From Armatimonadetes bacterium 55-13 (GTDB lineage: Bacteria; Armatimonadota; Fimbriimonadia; Fimbriimonadales; Fimbriimonadaceae), in NCBI GenBank assembly GCA_001898035.1, contig MKRX01000002.1, forward strand, positions 111,619-175,618: a stretch of DNA of 64,000 nt, in the 5' to 3' direction. Each line of letters opens with the position of its first letter. The first letter of the stretch is position 1. The notes below the pieces were generated by a model. The model saw nothing but the letters and a program-made list of their open reading frames with translations. It made no database searches and was not told where the DNA came from. The position numbers and the translations under genes were made by a program. Of this stretch, positions 24,713-33,339 are shown in pieces.

Positions 24713-26932
24713 ATGGCCACCGCACCCCACGACCACCATCCCGCCGAACACGAAACTCAACTCCAGATCCAGGGAATGACTTGTGCATCCTGCGTGAGGA
24801 GGGTTGAAAAGGCGCTCACGAAGACCCCTGGGGTCGCCAGCGCAAACGTGAACTTTGCCACCCACGAGGCGACGGTCACCCACGAAGCCCCCATCGATGC
24901 GAACCTCCTCGTCAAGGCGGTCACCGACGCGGGTTATGAAGCCAGGCCGATCGAGGCCGACGTTCACGCTCACCACACCCCGAGCGAACACGCCGAGCAC
25001 CTGCGACAAGAGTCCGCCTCAGAGATGAGGAAGATCCAGATCAACCTTTGGATCGCCGCCATCCTGACGCTGCCAGTCTTCGTACTCTCGATGGCTTGGC
25101 ACCCACGCCCGGAGTGGGCGAACTGGATGCTCTTCGTGCTGGCCACCCCCATCATCTTTGGATCGGGACGACAGTTCTTCGTCGTTGCCGCCAAGGCCGC
25201 GCGGCACTTCAGTGCAACCATGGACACCCTTGTCGCCATGGGCGCGGGAGCCGCCTGGCTCTACAGCACCTATTCGCTGTTCGCCAACCGGGGTAACTCG
25301 CACCTGCAAAGCGAGCATATTTACTTCGAGACGGGCGCCGTCATCGTGACGCTCATCCTGTTTGGCCGATACCTGGAAGCCAAAGCCAAGTCGCGAATGT
25401 CCGACGCGATCCGCAAACTCATGGACCTCTCCCCCAAGAAGGCGACCAAGGTTGTTGACGGGAAGGATATTGAAGTCTCCGTTGACCAAATCAAAGTTGG
25501 AGACCAAATCCGAGTTCGACCGGGTGAAAGAATCGCCGTAGACGGAAGCGTCACTGAGGGCGAGTCCTTTGTGGACGAGTCCATGATCACTGGCGAACCT
25601 ATTCCCGTCTCCAAACAGGCTGGAGATTCGGTCACCGGTGGAACCGTCAATGATCGCGGCTCGCTCATCTTCCGAGCCGAACGCGTCGGATCGGAAACAA
25701 CGCTTGCCCAGATTGCTAAGATGGTCAGTCATGCGCAGGGTTCCAAGGCGCCCATGCAGAGCCTTGCCGACAAGGTCTCATCCGTCTTTGTCCCCGTGGT
25801 TATCGCAATCGCACTGGTCACTGCTATCGTCTACTTTGTGCTTGGGAACTCCTGGGATCAGGCCCTGATGCCCGCCGTCGCCGTCCTCGTCATCGCCTGC
25901 CCTTGCGCGCTAGGACTCGCCACCCCCACCGCCCTCATGGTCAGTACCGGTCGCGGGGCTGAACTCGGAATCCTGGTGAAGAACGGCGAGGCGCTCGAAC
26001 GTGCCGGAGCCGTCAAGACCGTCTTACTCGATAAGACCGGAACCCTGACGGAAGGAAAGCCAAGGCTGACCGACGTCAAAGTGTTCGGCGACTGGTCAGA
26101 AGAAGAAGCCCTCGCCGTCTCCGCTGCCGTAGAGTCTCAAAGCGAACACCCCATCGGCCAAGCGGTCGTCAAGGGCGCTGGCGAACGAAATCTGCAAGTT
26201 CCCCCGGTCACCGCCTTTGAATCCGAGCGTGGTCTTGGCGTGAAGGGAACGGTCGCAGACCGCCTCATCAAGATCGGCCGCCTTCGCTATCTGCCTGAAT
26301 CCGCTCAGCAACTCTCCGAGCCAATGGCCAACCTGGAAGCCGAAGGGAAGACGGTCTTTGGCGTCTACCGTGAAGATGGCGCAATGGCCATCCTCGCCGT
26401 TTCCGATGTCGTCGGAGAACATAGTGCCGAAGCCATCCAATTGCTGAAAGAACTGGAGATCCGCCCGGTGATGGTTACCGGCGACAATCAACGCACCGCC
26501 GAAGCGGTTGCTAGGAGCGTCGGCATCGACCAAGTCGAGGCCCAGGTCCTTCCCGCCGATAAGGCAAACATCGTTCGCCGCTACCAGGAGCAATCACCGG
26601 CGGCGATGGTGGGAGATGGCGTGAACGATGCCCCCGCCCTGGCTCAAGCCGATCTCGGTATTGCCATGGGCACCGGAACGGATGTCGCCATGGAAACCGC
26701 CGGGGTGACCCTGCTGCGGTCGGACCTTCGTGGCGTCCCCACTGCGATCAACCTTGCGAGAAAAACCCTTGCCACCATCCGCCAGAACCTTTTCTGGGCG
26801 TTTGTCTATAACGTGGTCATGATCCCGCTCGCCGCCTTCGGCATCATGAGCCCCATGCTCGCCGCCGGCGCCATGGCCTTCTCCAGCGTCTCCGTCATCC
26901 TCAATTCACTCCGACTCAAGCGGTTCCATTGA
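24713..26932 (+). CDS. copA: Cu(I)-exporting P1B-type ATPase
   Basis: A 739-residue P-type ATPase. A His-rich start (HDHHPAEH) precedes one HMA domain with GMTCASC (Cys24, Cys27). Other motifs are TGEPIPVSK (actuator), the transport site CPC at 396-398 ([12 protein letters not shown]), phosphorylated Asp440 in [15 protein letters not shown] in the nucleotide domain and [22 protein letters not shown]. The last helices contain [10 protein letters not shown] and [18 protein letters not shown], the YN and MxxSS signature that makes the Cu(I) selectivity of P1B-1 pumps. It moves Cu(I) out of the cytoplasm. It ends the operon controlled by CsoR. Confidence 0.96.
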   Translation: MATAPHDHHPAEHETQLQIQGMTCASCVRRVEKALTKTPGVASANVNFATHEATVTHEAPIDANLLVKAVTDAGYEARPIEADVHAHHTPSEHAEHLRQESASEMRKIQINLWIAAILTLPVFVLSMAWHPRPEWANWMLFVLATPIIFGSGRQFFVVAAKAARHFSATMDTLVAMGAGAAWLYSTYSLFANRGNSHLQSEHIYFETGAVIVTLILFGRYLEAKAKSRMSDAIRKLMDLSPKKATKVVDGKDIEVSVDQIKVGDQIRVRPGERIAVDGSVTEGESFVDESMITGEPIPVSKQAGDSVTGGTVNDRGSLIFRAERVGSETTLAQIAKMVSHAQGSKAPMQSLADKVSSVFVPVVIAIALVTAIVYFVLGNSWDQALMPAVAVLVIACPCALGLATPTALMVSTGRGAELGILVKNGEALERAGAVKTVLLDKTGTLTEGKPRLTDVKVFGDWSEEEALAVSAAVESQSEHPIGQAVVKGAGERNLQVPPVTAFESERGLGVKGTVADRLIKIGRLRYLPESAQQLSEPMANLEAEGKTVFGVYREDGAMAILAVSDVVGEHSAEAIQLLKELEIRPVMVTGDNQRTAEAVARSVGIDQVEAQVLPADKANIVRRYQEQSPAAMVGDGVNDAPALAQADLGIAMGTGTDVAMETAGVTLLRSDLRGVPTAINLARKTLATIRQNLFWAFVYNVVMIPLAAFGIMSPMLAAGAMAFSSVSVILNSLRLKRFH

Positions 26933-27173
26933 GGCTGACTCATGCGCTGGGGCCAGATGCTTCACTTTGGTTGGAGAGTCGGTTGGTGGAGCAAGCCCCC
27001 TACGCCCTCTTCGGCCTCTGCCCCTGGGACCCTACATCACCGCCATTGGCGTTTCGATATTCAGAAAGAAGTCAAAGGGAAATTGCAAGATGCTCCAGTC
27101 CAGAAGTCGCCCAGAAGATGCCGGTCACCCATGAGGTTTAGGCGTCCAAAAGAGTGAACAAGCGGTGGTATTT
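26933..27173. other. 241-bp intergenic region without a supported gene
   Basis: Two overlapping short open frames (26929-27141 and 26942-27157) cross this interval, but neither has a ribosome-binding site, a family resemblance or a balanced composition; one reads as a run of Pro, Ser and Arg. I see no clear terminator after copA. The last bases hold the upstream region of the SMP-30 gene. Confidence 0.5.
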
Positions 27174-28064
27174 ATGAAGTTGTTCCTTTACACTGGAGCA
27201 ATGCTTTTCGCGACGATGGCACTGCCGCTTTCCTCCGGATTGGACCAAATTCTCGCTCCTGAAGCCAAGGTTGAACGAGTCCTTACCGGCTACAAGTTCA
27301 CCGAAGGCCCCGCTTGGACTCACAAAGGAACGTTGATCTTCAGCGATATCAACGGGAACCAGCTTCTGGAGATGAAGGGTGACAAGGCGACGGTCTACCG
27401 AGAGCCTTCGGGCAACGCCAACGGAAACACCATCGGTCCAGACGGATTTCTTTACACGGCGGGTCATGGCGCGCGCGTCGTGACCAAAACGGATGCCAAC
27501 GGCCATATTCATGTCGTCGCGGACCTGTTCGAAGGCAAAAAGTTTAATAGCCCGAACGACCTCGCGTTTCGTAAGAACGGCGATCTTTACTTCACCGATC
27601 CGGCCTACGGCCTGGGCGGCGGAAAAGCGGAACTCGCTTTCAAAGGCGTCTTTCGCCTTGCGAAGGACGGAAAACTGTCTTGCCTGGGCAAAGACTTCCA
27701 GACCCCCAACGGCATTGTGTTCTCGCCCGACGAAAAGCTCTGCTACGTCGCGGATACCGAGCGTCACCACGTCCGGGTCTTCGACGTCGCTCCCGATGGC
27801 GGATTCGCCAACGGTCGTGTGTTTGCCAAAGATATCGAGGGTTATCCAGACGGGATGCGAGTCGATGTCGAAGGCAACCTTTACGTCGCCGCCGGGGGCG
27901 GGATTCATGTATTCACGCCGAAAGGCGAAGCGCTCGGCGTGATCCCGGTACCGGAAACCCCCACCAACTGCGCCTGGGGTGAGGATGACGCCAAGACGCT
28001 CTACGTCACCGCCCAGTCCTCCGTATACAAGGTGCGTTGCCGAATCAAAGGCGTGCGCTTCTAG
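27174..28064 (+). CDS. SMP-30/gluconolactonase family protein, exported
   Basis: A 296-residue six-bladed beta-propeller protein from ATG 27174 with a hydrophobic signal segment (LFLYTGAMLFATMALPLS). Typical motifs are EGPAWTHKGTLIFSDINGN, NGNTIGPDGFLYTAGHG, SPNDLAFRKNGDLYFTDPAYGLGG (the NDL..DG..YFTDP metal/lactone-site pattern), PNGIVFSPDEKLCYVADT and PDGMRVDVEGNLYVAA. The family hydrolyses lactones, often gluconolactone, with a divalent metal. Export suggests a periplasmic sugar-lactone or related substrate. It lies 40 bp upstream of sucC on the same strand, so co-transcription is possible though functionally unexplained. Confidence 0.87.
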   Translation: MKLFLYTGAMLFATMALPLSSGLDQILAPEAKVERVLTGYKFTEGPAWTHKGTLIFSDINGNQLLEMKGDKATVYREPSGNANGNTIGPDGFLYTAGHGARVVTKTDANGHIHVVADLFEGKKFNSPNDLAFRKNGDLYFTDPAYGLGGGKAELAFKGVFRLAKDGKLSCLGKDFQTPNGIVFSPDEKLCYVADTERHHVRVFDVAPDGGFANGRVFAKDIEGYPDGMRVDVEGNLYVAAGGGIHVFTPKGEALGVIPVPETPTNCAWGEDDAKTLYVTAQSSVYKVRCRIKGVRF

Positions 28065-28104
28065 TCCGGGACGTTTCCGCAAAAGGGGTATTCTTTGGAC
28101 TCGT

Positions 28105-29256
28105 ATGAAGCTTCACGAATACCAGTCCAAAGAGCTCCTTTCTAAGTACGGTGTGCCCGTTCCCCAGGGCGACGTAACCAGCGATCCGGCAGAGGCGCGC
28201 GCGATCGCCGAAAAGCTCGGCGGAAAGGTCGTGGTCAAAGCCCAAGTCCTCATGGGTGGCCGCGGTAAGGCCGGTGGCGTTAAGCTGTTCGAAACCGCCG
28301 CCGATGCCGCGAACTTCGCCAAGGACCTGATCGGCAAGCGCCTGGTCAGCAACCAGAACCCCCAGGGAATGATCGTCGACAAGGTCTTGATTGCCGAGAC
28401 CGTCGATATCGCTAAAGAATTCTATGTCGCCGTCCTTCTGGACCGAGCCACCCAAAAACTCCTGGTGATGCTCAGCGTCGAAGGCGGAATGGAAATTGAA
28501 GAAGTCGCCGAGAAGAATCCGGACGCCATCGTGAAGCTCAACGTGGATCCGGCTTGGGGCCTCTGCGATTTTGAACTCCGAAAGGCGGTCAAGGACGCCA
28601 ACCTTCCCAAGGAAGCCCACAGCCAAATGGTTTCCATGATCAAGCAGCTCGTGAAGGCGTACATCGAGTCCGACGCCGACATGATCGAGATCAACCCCTG
28701 CGCACTGACGCCGGAAGGTCGCTTGATCGCTGCCGACGCCAAAGTTTCCATCGATGACAACGCGCTCTTCCGACACAAGGAATACGCGGGCACCACCAGC
28801 GACAGCGCTGAGCACCCGATCGAGGCCGAAGCCGTCAAGCGCGGCATCGCCTACGTCAATCTCGGCGGAGAAGTCGGAATCATGGGCAACGGCGCGGGCC
28901 TTGTCATGCAGTCGCTCGACGAGATCAACGCCGCTGGCGGAAAGCCTGCTAACTTCCTCGACGTAGGAGGCGGAGCCCAAGCCGAGCGCGTAAAGGCTTG
29001 CGTGGAACTGGTCATGATGGACCAGAACGTCAAGGGCCTGTTCATCAACATCTTCGGTGGTATCACTCGATGCGACGAAGTGGCCAAGGGCGTTCTTCAG
29101 GCGTTCGATGAACTCGACGTCAAGATCCCCGTCGTCGCCCGAATCGAAGGCACCGCCGCCGAGGAAGGTCGAAAGATCCTGGAAGGCAGCCGAGTCATCC
29201 CGGCCGCGACCGTTCAGGCCGCCGCTGCTAAGATCGTCGAACTCGCCTACGCCTAA
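28105..29256 (+). CDS. sucC: Succinyl-CoA ligase (ADP/GDP-forming) beta subunit
   Basis: A 383-residue ATP-grasp protein. The true start is ATG 28105 (MKLHEYQSKELLSKYGVPVP); the frame is open further upstream but without family sequence. Motifs include KAQVLMGGRGKAGGVKL (nucleotide binding), EINPCALTPEGRLIAADAK (Mg site) and GIMGNGAGLVMQSLDEI with NFLDVGGGA and FINIFGGITRCDEVAKGV (ligase domain). It makes succinate and ATP or GTP from succinyl-CoA in the TCA cycle. The alpha subunit sucD, usually the next gene, is not adjacent: a strong terminator follows at once. The isocitrate dehydrogenase at 13361 is the other TCA gene in the window. Confidence 0.96.
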   Translation: MKLHEYQSKELLSKYGVPVPQGDVTSDPAEARAIAEKLGGKVVVKAQVLMGGRGKAGGVKLFETAADAANFAKDLIGKRLVSNQNPQGMIVDKVLIAETVDIAKEFYVAVLLDRATQKLLVMLSVEGGMEIEEVAEKNPDAIVKLNVDPAWGLCDFELRKAVKDANLPKEAHSQMVSMIKQLVKAYIESDADMIEINPCALTPEGRLIAADAKVSIDDNALFRHKEYAGTTSDSAEHPIEAEAVKRGIAYVNLGGEVGIMGNGAGLVMQSLDEINAAGGKPANFLDVGGGAQAERVKACVELVMMDQNVKGLFINIFGGITRCDEVAKGVLQAFDELDVKIPVVARIEGTAAEEGRKILEGSRVIPAATVQAAAAKIVELAYA

Positions 29257-29271
29257 GCGCGCTAGAGCCAG

Positions 29272-29312
29272 AAAAATAGCCCGGCAAGTCTTTGCCGGGC
29301 TATTTTTGTTTT
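29272..29312 (+). terminator. Strong intrinsic terminator of sucC
   Basis: AAAATAGCCCGGCAA (29273-29287) pairs with TTGCCGGGCTATTTT (29292-29306) in a 15-bp stem with a 4-nt loop, running into TTTTTGTTTT on the + strand. The A-rich 5' side makes it potentially bidirectional. It separates sucC from the sulfatase gene. Confidence 0.93.
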
Positions 29313-29337
29313 AGAGCCTTTAGCTACGGTAGGAAAC

Positions 29338-30759
29338 ATGCTTGTTTCCATCGTCGCCGCCGCCGTATTGGGAATTCCCGCCAAGCGACCCCCCAACATC
29401 GTCTTTATCCTGATCGATGACATGGGCTGGAAAGACATCGGCGCGAATGGAAGCAAGTTCTATCGCACTCCAAACATCGACGCCCTGGCAAAGGAAAGCG
29501 CTCGCTTGACGAACGGCTACGCCTCTTGCGCCGTCTGCTCCCCCACCCGCGCCGCCATCATGACCGGCAAAAACCCCCAGCGGTTACACATCACCGACTG
29601 GATTGAAGGCGAAGGGGCTCCGAAAGACGCCGTTCACAAGATTCCCAAGTGGCAAATGAGTCTCCCAATGTCCGAGACGACCCTCCCTCAAGTCTTGCGG
29701 GAAAAAGGCTACGTCACCGCGGCCATCGGAAAATGGCACCTGGGTGGAGACGATGCCGACAAAATGGGGCCGAAGGCGCACGGTTTTGACATTAACATCG
29801 CTGGAGGGCACATGGGTCATCCCGCCTCCTACTTCTGGCCCTACGGCAAAGAAGGGAACGACCACCGGGTTCCCGGCCTCGCCGAATCCGGCGGCGCCGA
29901 GGGCGAGTACCTAACCGATCGACTGACCGACGAAGCCATCAAGTTTATCGACGCGGAGAAAGCAAAACCATTTTTCCTCTACTTGGCCCACTATGCGGTT
30001 CATGCCCCCATCATGGGCAAGCAAGTGGACATTGACGCCTTCCAGGACGCCATGCCCGACGGCGGCCAAAAGAGCCCCATCTATGCGGCGATGGTGAAGT
30101 CGGTAGACGATGGCGTGGGACGTATCAATACCGAGATCAAGCGGCTTGGCCTGGAGAACGACACCATCGTGATCTTCACTTCTGACAACGGCGGCGCCAC
30201 TCACTTCGCCAACAGCACCAGCAACGCTCCTCTCCGTGCCCAAAAAGGCTTTCCCTACGAAGGCGGAATTCGAGTGCCCTTGATCGTCAAGATCCCCGGC
30301 ATCACTAAGCCTGGTTCCGTTTCCGATCAACCCATCGTTTCCACCGACTTCTTTCCAACCCTGGCCCATTTGGCGGGCGCACGAGTTCCTCAGGGTCTAG
30401 ATGGCATCGACATCAAATCCGCCTTTGCCAACCGAAAGATCAAACGAGCCCCAATGGTCTGGCACTACCCCCACTATTGGGCTGGCGGCGTCATTAGCCC
30501 GTATAGCGTCTATCGGGAAGGGAAGTGGAAATTAGTCCGGTGGTGGGACTACAACTCGCAGGAACTCTACAACCTGGAGAAAGACCCCTACGAACGAACC
30601 GACCTCGCCGTTCAAGAACCTAACCGAGTGAGATATTTAGCCAAAAGGCTAGACCAGGACCTTCAGAAAGAAGGCGCGCAATTGCCCATCACCTTCAGCC
30701 CACCGAGGCCCTTCAAAGACCCTGCCACTAACCCGGCCCACGCCGCTCGCTTCCGCTAA
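29338..30759 (+). CDS. Type I sulfatase, exported
   Basis: A 473-residue alkaline-phosphatase-superfamily sulfatase. A short hydrophobic start (MLVSIVAAAVLGIPA) may be a signal peptide. The metal-binding opening is NIVFILIDDMGWKDIG (Asp27, Asp28). The catalytic motif is CSPTRAAIMTGKNP (Cys67-Ser-Pro-Thr-Arg), where the cysteine is converted to formylglycine by a separate maturase not seen in the window. Later motifs are GKWHLGG and FTSDNGGATHF (second Asp-Asn metal pair). The C-terminus YNLEKDPYERTDLA is standard. The substrate is probably a sulfated polysaccharide or its fragments. A Shine-Dalgarno AGGA precedes the ATG. Confidence 0.93.
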   Translation: MLVSIVAAAVLGIPAKRPPNIVFILIDDMGWKDIGANGSKFYRTPNIDALAKESARLTNGYASCAVCSPTRAAIMTGKNPQRLHITDWIEGEGAPKDAVHKIPKWQMSLPMSETTLPQVLREKGYVTAAIGKWHLGGDDADKMGPKAHGFDINIAGGHMGHPASYFWPYGKEGNDHRVPGLAESGGAEGEYLTDRLTDEAIKFIDAEKAKPFFLYLAHYAVHAPIMGKQVDIDAFQDAMPDGGQKSPIYAAMVKSVDDGVGRINTEIKRLGLENDTIVIFTSDNGGATHFANSTSNAPLRAQKGFPYEGGIRVPLIVKIPGITKPGSVSDQPIVSTDFFPTLAHLAGARVPQGLDGIDIKSAFANRKIKRAPMVWHYPHYWAGGVISPYSVYREGKWKLVRWWDYNSQELYNLEKDPYERTDLAVQEPNRVRYLAKRLDQDLQKEGAQLPITFSPPRPFKDPATNPAHAARFR

Positions 30760-30784
30760 GTCATAATAAAGACCAGAGAACCGC

Positions 30785-30876
30785 CCGCAGGGGGAGCCGC
30801 ATGGCTGAGAGTTTCGATTGAGATATCGAAAGACCCCTTGAACCTGATCCGGTTAGTACCGGTGTAGGGATTGTGG
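30785..30876 (+). ncRNA. TPP (thi-box) riboswitch aptamer
   Basis: The conserved elements occur in the right order: GGGGGAGCC, GGCTGAGAG, GACCCCTTGAACCTGATC, then CCGGTTAGTACCGG and GTAGGGA. Pairings are P1 CCGCA (30785-30789) with TGTGG (30872-30876), a GCC/GGC helix, a variable arm TTTCGAT/ATCGAAA, and CCGGT/ACCGG. These match the thiamine pyrophosphate aptamer, which normally represses thiamine synthesis or transport genes. The next gene on this strand, 74 bp on, is a prepilin-like gene, and no thiamine gene is found nearby. Confidence 0.94.
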
Positions 30877-30882
30877 AAGCCG

Positions 30883-30946
30883 GCCTCCGATGCAGGAGCC
30901 CCCTTCGCAATCGCGATTGGTGGCGCTCACATATCAAATCGGAGGC
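30883..30946 (+). promoter_or_regulatory. Predicted riboswitch expression platform that hides the ribosome-binding site
   Basis: GCCTCCGAT (30883-30891), 6 nt after P1, is a perfect complement of ATCGGAGGC (30938-30946), which contains the GGAGG Shine-Dalgarno (30941-30945) of the gene starting at 30951. Pairing would close the ribosome-binding site. There is no T-tract, so control would be at translation. I infer that TPP binding favours the closed form. Confidence 0.68.
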
Positions 30947-30950
30947 ATCC

Positions 30951-31769
30951 ATGCAATCCAGCAATCCAGCAATCCAGCAATCCAGCAATCGCCGCGCTGC
31001 ATTTACGCTCATCGAGCTCCTCGTCGTCATCGCGATCATCGCGATTCTCGCCGCCATCCTCTTCCCGGTCTTCGCTCAAGCCAAGCAAGCTGCCAAGCAG
31101 ACCGCCTGCCTCAGCAACGCCAAGCAGATCGGCACCTGCCAGAAGATGTACATGGGGGACTACGATGACACCGCGCCCATCTTCTACGCGTACAACACCC
31201 AAGATCCCGGCGGAAATCCTGCCTACGCGGGCCTAACAAACCACAAGGGCACTGAGGTCCTCCTCCTCCCCTATTCCAAGAACAAGGAGATCTTCAAGAG
31301 CCCGCTTGATAACGGTGGTCCCTATCTGGCTTCCGATCCCGGCCTCGCCGGGGTAACCAAGAACAGCTATTGGGCAGCCTATGGCACGTCCTATCGATTC
31401 GATAAGTGCATGTTCACTGTCGCCGCCGGAGAGTCCAGCGGCAACAACAGCCTGTACACCACTTCGTGGACGGTTACCGACACCCAGAGCGAAGACCCCG
31501 CCAATACCCGCATCATTCGGCTCGAGATGATGCAGTTCTTTGAGAAGAAGAACGACCCCGACTGCACCCGCTATGGCTACGACTGCGGCTATTTCCAACA
31601 CTGGGATTCCCAGGGCGGCGCGGTGATCTACTCAGACTCGCATGCCAAGCGAGTCGTCTCCGCAGGCCAGTTCGACAAAACCAAGGTAGACCCCCTGGGC
31701 CACATGTCGGGCGAAGCCACCGGGTCCGGCGCCGCGTACGACGACACTTGGTATTGGCGCTGCGACTGA
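30951..31769 (+). CDS. Prepilin-like protein with N-terminal methylation helix, downstream of a TPP riboswitch
   Basis: A 272-residue protein whose ATG follows GGAGG by 5 bp. The first 24 residues are unusual: two copies of QSSNPAIQ encoded by 8-bp DNA repeats, then RRAA, then the type IV pilin/pseudopilin helix FTLIELLVVIAIIAILAAILF. Cleavage would fall before Phe, with Ala in place of the usual Gly at -1. After the helix comes QAKQAAKQTACLSNAKQIG, typical of the large DUF1559-like prepilin families of Planctomycetota and Armatimonadota, and the C-terminal GGAVIYSDSHAKRVV resembles their closing G.n.lFaDGHv motif. It is probably a secreted or surface pseudopilin of unknown role. Confidence 0.82.
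   Translation: MQSSNPAIQQSSNRRAAFTLIELLVVIAIIAILAAILFPVFAQAKQAAKQTACLSNAKQIGTCQKMYMGDYDDTAPIFYAYNTQDPGGNPAYAGLTNHKGTEVLLLPYSKNKEIFKSPLDNGGPYLASDPGLAGVTKNSYWAAYGTSYRFDKCMFTVAAGESSGNNSLYTTSWTVTDTQSEDPANTRIIRLEMMQFFEKKNDPDCTRYGYDCGYFQHWDSQGGAVIYSDSHAKRVVSAGQFDKTKVDPLGHMSGEATGSGAAYDDTWYWRCD
30953..30990 (+). repeat. 8-bp tandem repeat (GCAATCCA) at the start of the prepilin-like gene
   Basis: Four perfect GCAATCCA units (30953-30984) plus a 6-base partial unit follow immediately after the start codon. Gain or loss of one unit would shift the reading frame, because 8 is not a multiple of 3. Three units restore the frame. Confidence 0.93.
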
Positions 31770-31772
31770 CCC

Positions 31773-33251
31773 TTACTTCAGAAGCCGAGAGGGCGTGACC
31801 TTGTTCAAGAAAACAAGGCCCCGAAACAGCTCTCTCGGCTTGAGCGGTTCGTAAAATCTTTCCGCTTGTGTTGGGTAATAACTTGATCCAATATTTCGCC
31901 AAGGGTGACTTAGACTGAGCCATCGCTTCGTTTCTTCATTCGCCTTGTCGAAGTTCAAGAATCCGACTTCCTTGCCAGCTTGAGAAAGGGCCAAATCAAA
32001 AGATCCTTCCTTGGGTGGACCAACTTCAAAGGACTCGATAGTTCCTTGACTCCCTACGGCGTTAAAGCCACCCGAGCCGAAAGCGATGCCGATGGGGAAG
32101 TACTTGCTTCCCCAATCTTCCTTCAGATACGCCCCCAGCATGAGCGGCTTTCCTGAATCATACGTCGTCCCAATGTGGCTATTGTGTGCCCAAATCATCG
32201 CCTTCTGTCCGGGTAAGTAAGTCTTAAGAGCCCACCTGGTATTCGCCGCCATCGCCGGCTCTCGGGGGATCTTCGGCAAGGTGGACAGTTCAAGATTGAT
32301 CGCGAACAATTGGAGAAGGGACACGGCCAGCGCGTGTTCTCCCCCCTTGGACTCAAGTTCCTTGGCGGTCACCCGCAAGTCCTTCGAAGAGAAAGTGGGC
32401 TTTCCCGAGCCTTGGAGGGCCATCAACGCCTTGATCACGCTTCGACTTTCTGCGGACAAGTCCTTGATTTCCATCGCTCCTTGGAGAGCCTTCGAAAGAC
32501 TCTCTGAATCTCCTTTGAGAGCGACCATCAGGTTGTCTCGGTCTTCGCGGAGGTATTCGGGCTCGATGATGCTCCAAAACTGCGCATAGCTGTTCCCAAC
32601 CTGCCGGGCCATCGCCAGCCGTTCTCGGCTCAGCTTGGGTGCCGCTTCATCAATCGTCTTTGACATCAAATCGATCAGAGGTTGACGACTATAGAGTCGA
32701 CCGGACGGTCCTGCTTCCTCCAACTTGCGGAGATAGGTGAACTTCCACGTTGGATCGTTCAATGGGGGATACTCCTTCAACCCCGCCTCTTTGAACGCTT
32801 CAACCAGGTGACTAAAAATCGCCATTTCGTTTTGGCAGTCCACCCCCACCACCCTCAACTTCCGCGTATGCTTCGGATCAAGGTTGTACTGCCGCATCCA
32901 AACCAGAAGATCACGTAGCTCCTCCGTCGACCAGGTCCAGAATCCTTGACCCTTGACCACATCCTCGACCTTCCCCTTGCCCTGAGTCACGTACTCGTCC
33001 ATCGGAATCGTTGCGGGCAAACTGGACTCCATCAAGAGGACCGTAAAGCCCCGCTTCTCGACAAGAAAGCGAAAGATTCGGTCTTTCATTTGAAAGATTT
33101 CCCGGCTCCCGTGAGTCGCTTCCCCCACGCCAACCAGTTGGACCTCTTTCGGAATCGACAGCAGAGGGGACAGATCCTTGGAAATGTCCTCCATGGGGCC
33201 GAGATTTGAAGGGGTTTGGAGAACCCAAAGGGCGAGACCGACGGCAAACAT
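31773..33251 (-). CDS. Erythromycin esterase-family hydrolase, exported
   Basis: A 492-residue protein from ATG 33251, which opens a signal-like segment (MFAVGLALWVLQTPSNLG). The frame reaches a TTG at 33311, but that lies inside the tsf terminator. Family motifs are VGVGEATHGSREIFQMKDRIFRFL (catalytic His region), VLLMESSLPATIPMDEYV, VVGVDCQNE and IWAHNSHIGTTY. The EreA/EreB/SuccB superfamily hydrolyses macrolide lactones in resistance strains, but most chromosomal members have unknown substrates. It converges on the prepilin-like gene with 3 bp between stops. Its 3' end contains a nested inverted repeat. Confidence 0.88.
   Translation of the reverse strand: MFAVGLALWVLQTPSNLGPMEDISKDLSPLLSIPKEVQLVGVGEATHGSREIFQMKDRIFRFLVEKRGFTVLLMESSLPATIPMDEYVTQGKGKVEDVVKGQGFWTWSTEELRDLLVWMRQYNLDPKHTRKLRVVGVDCQNEMAIFSHLVEAFKEAGLKEYPPLNDPTWKFTYLRKLEEAGPSGRLYSRQPLIDLMSKTIDEAAPKLSRERLAMARQVGNSYAQFWSIIEPEYLREDRDNLMVALKGDSESLSKALQGAMEIKDLSAESRSVIKALMALQGSGKPTFSSKDLRVTAKELESKGGEHALAVSLLQLFAINLELSTLPKIPREPAMAANTRWALKTYLPGQKAMIWAHNSHIGTTYDSGKPLMLGAYLKEDWGSKYFPIGIAFGSGGFNAVGSQGTIESFEVGPPKEGSFDLALSQAGKEVGFLNFDKANEETKRWLSLSHPWRNIGSSYYPTQAERFYEPLKPRELFRGLVFLNKVTPSRLLK
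31782..31841. repeat. Nested inverted repeat in the 3' end of the erythromycin-esterase-like gene
   Basis: AAGCCGAGAG (31782-31791) pairs with CTCTCGGCTT (31832-31841); inside, CCTTGTT (31799-31805) pairs with AACAAGG (31812-31818). It lies just after the prepilin-like stop and could help end or protect transcripts from both convergent genes. No T-tract is present. Confidence 0.5.
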
Positions 33252-33289
33252 CACCGCATACTTTAAACGATCTCTCGCCAACTCACAAA

Positions 33290-33326
33290 CAAAAAACCCC
33301 GCCGAGTGCAATTGCGCTCGGCGGGG
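33290..33326 (-). terminator. Intrinsic terminator of the rpsB-tsf operon
   Basis: CCCCGCCGAG (33297-33306) pairs with CTCGGCGGGG (33317-33326), with the inner GCAATTGC also self-complementary. Read leftward the stem is followed by TTTTTTGTTTG. It lies 13 bp after the tsf stop. Confidence 0.93.
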
Positions 33327-33339
33327 CGAGAGTTGACGC

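Noticed and set aside
26929..27157. Two overlapping short ORFs after copA
   Set aside because: Neither has a ribosome-binding site, plausible composition or family match.
30873..31236. Alternative frames across the prepilin-like gene start
   Set aside because: They overlap the riboswitch end or lose the FTLIELLVV helix; they would be used only if the 8-bp repeat slips.
33252..33311. Upstream TTG start for the erythromycin-esterase-like gene
   Set aside because: It falls inside the rpsB-tsf terminator hairpin, while ATG 33251 begins a signal-peptide-like sequence.
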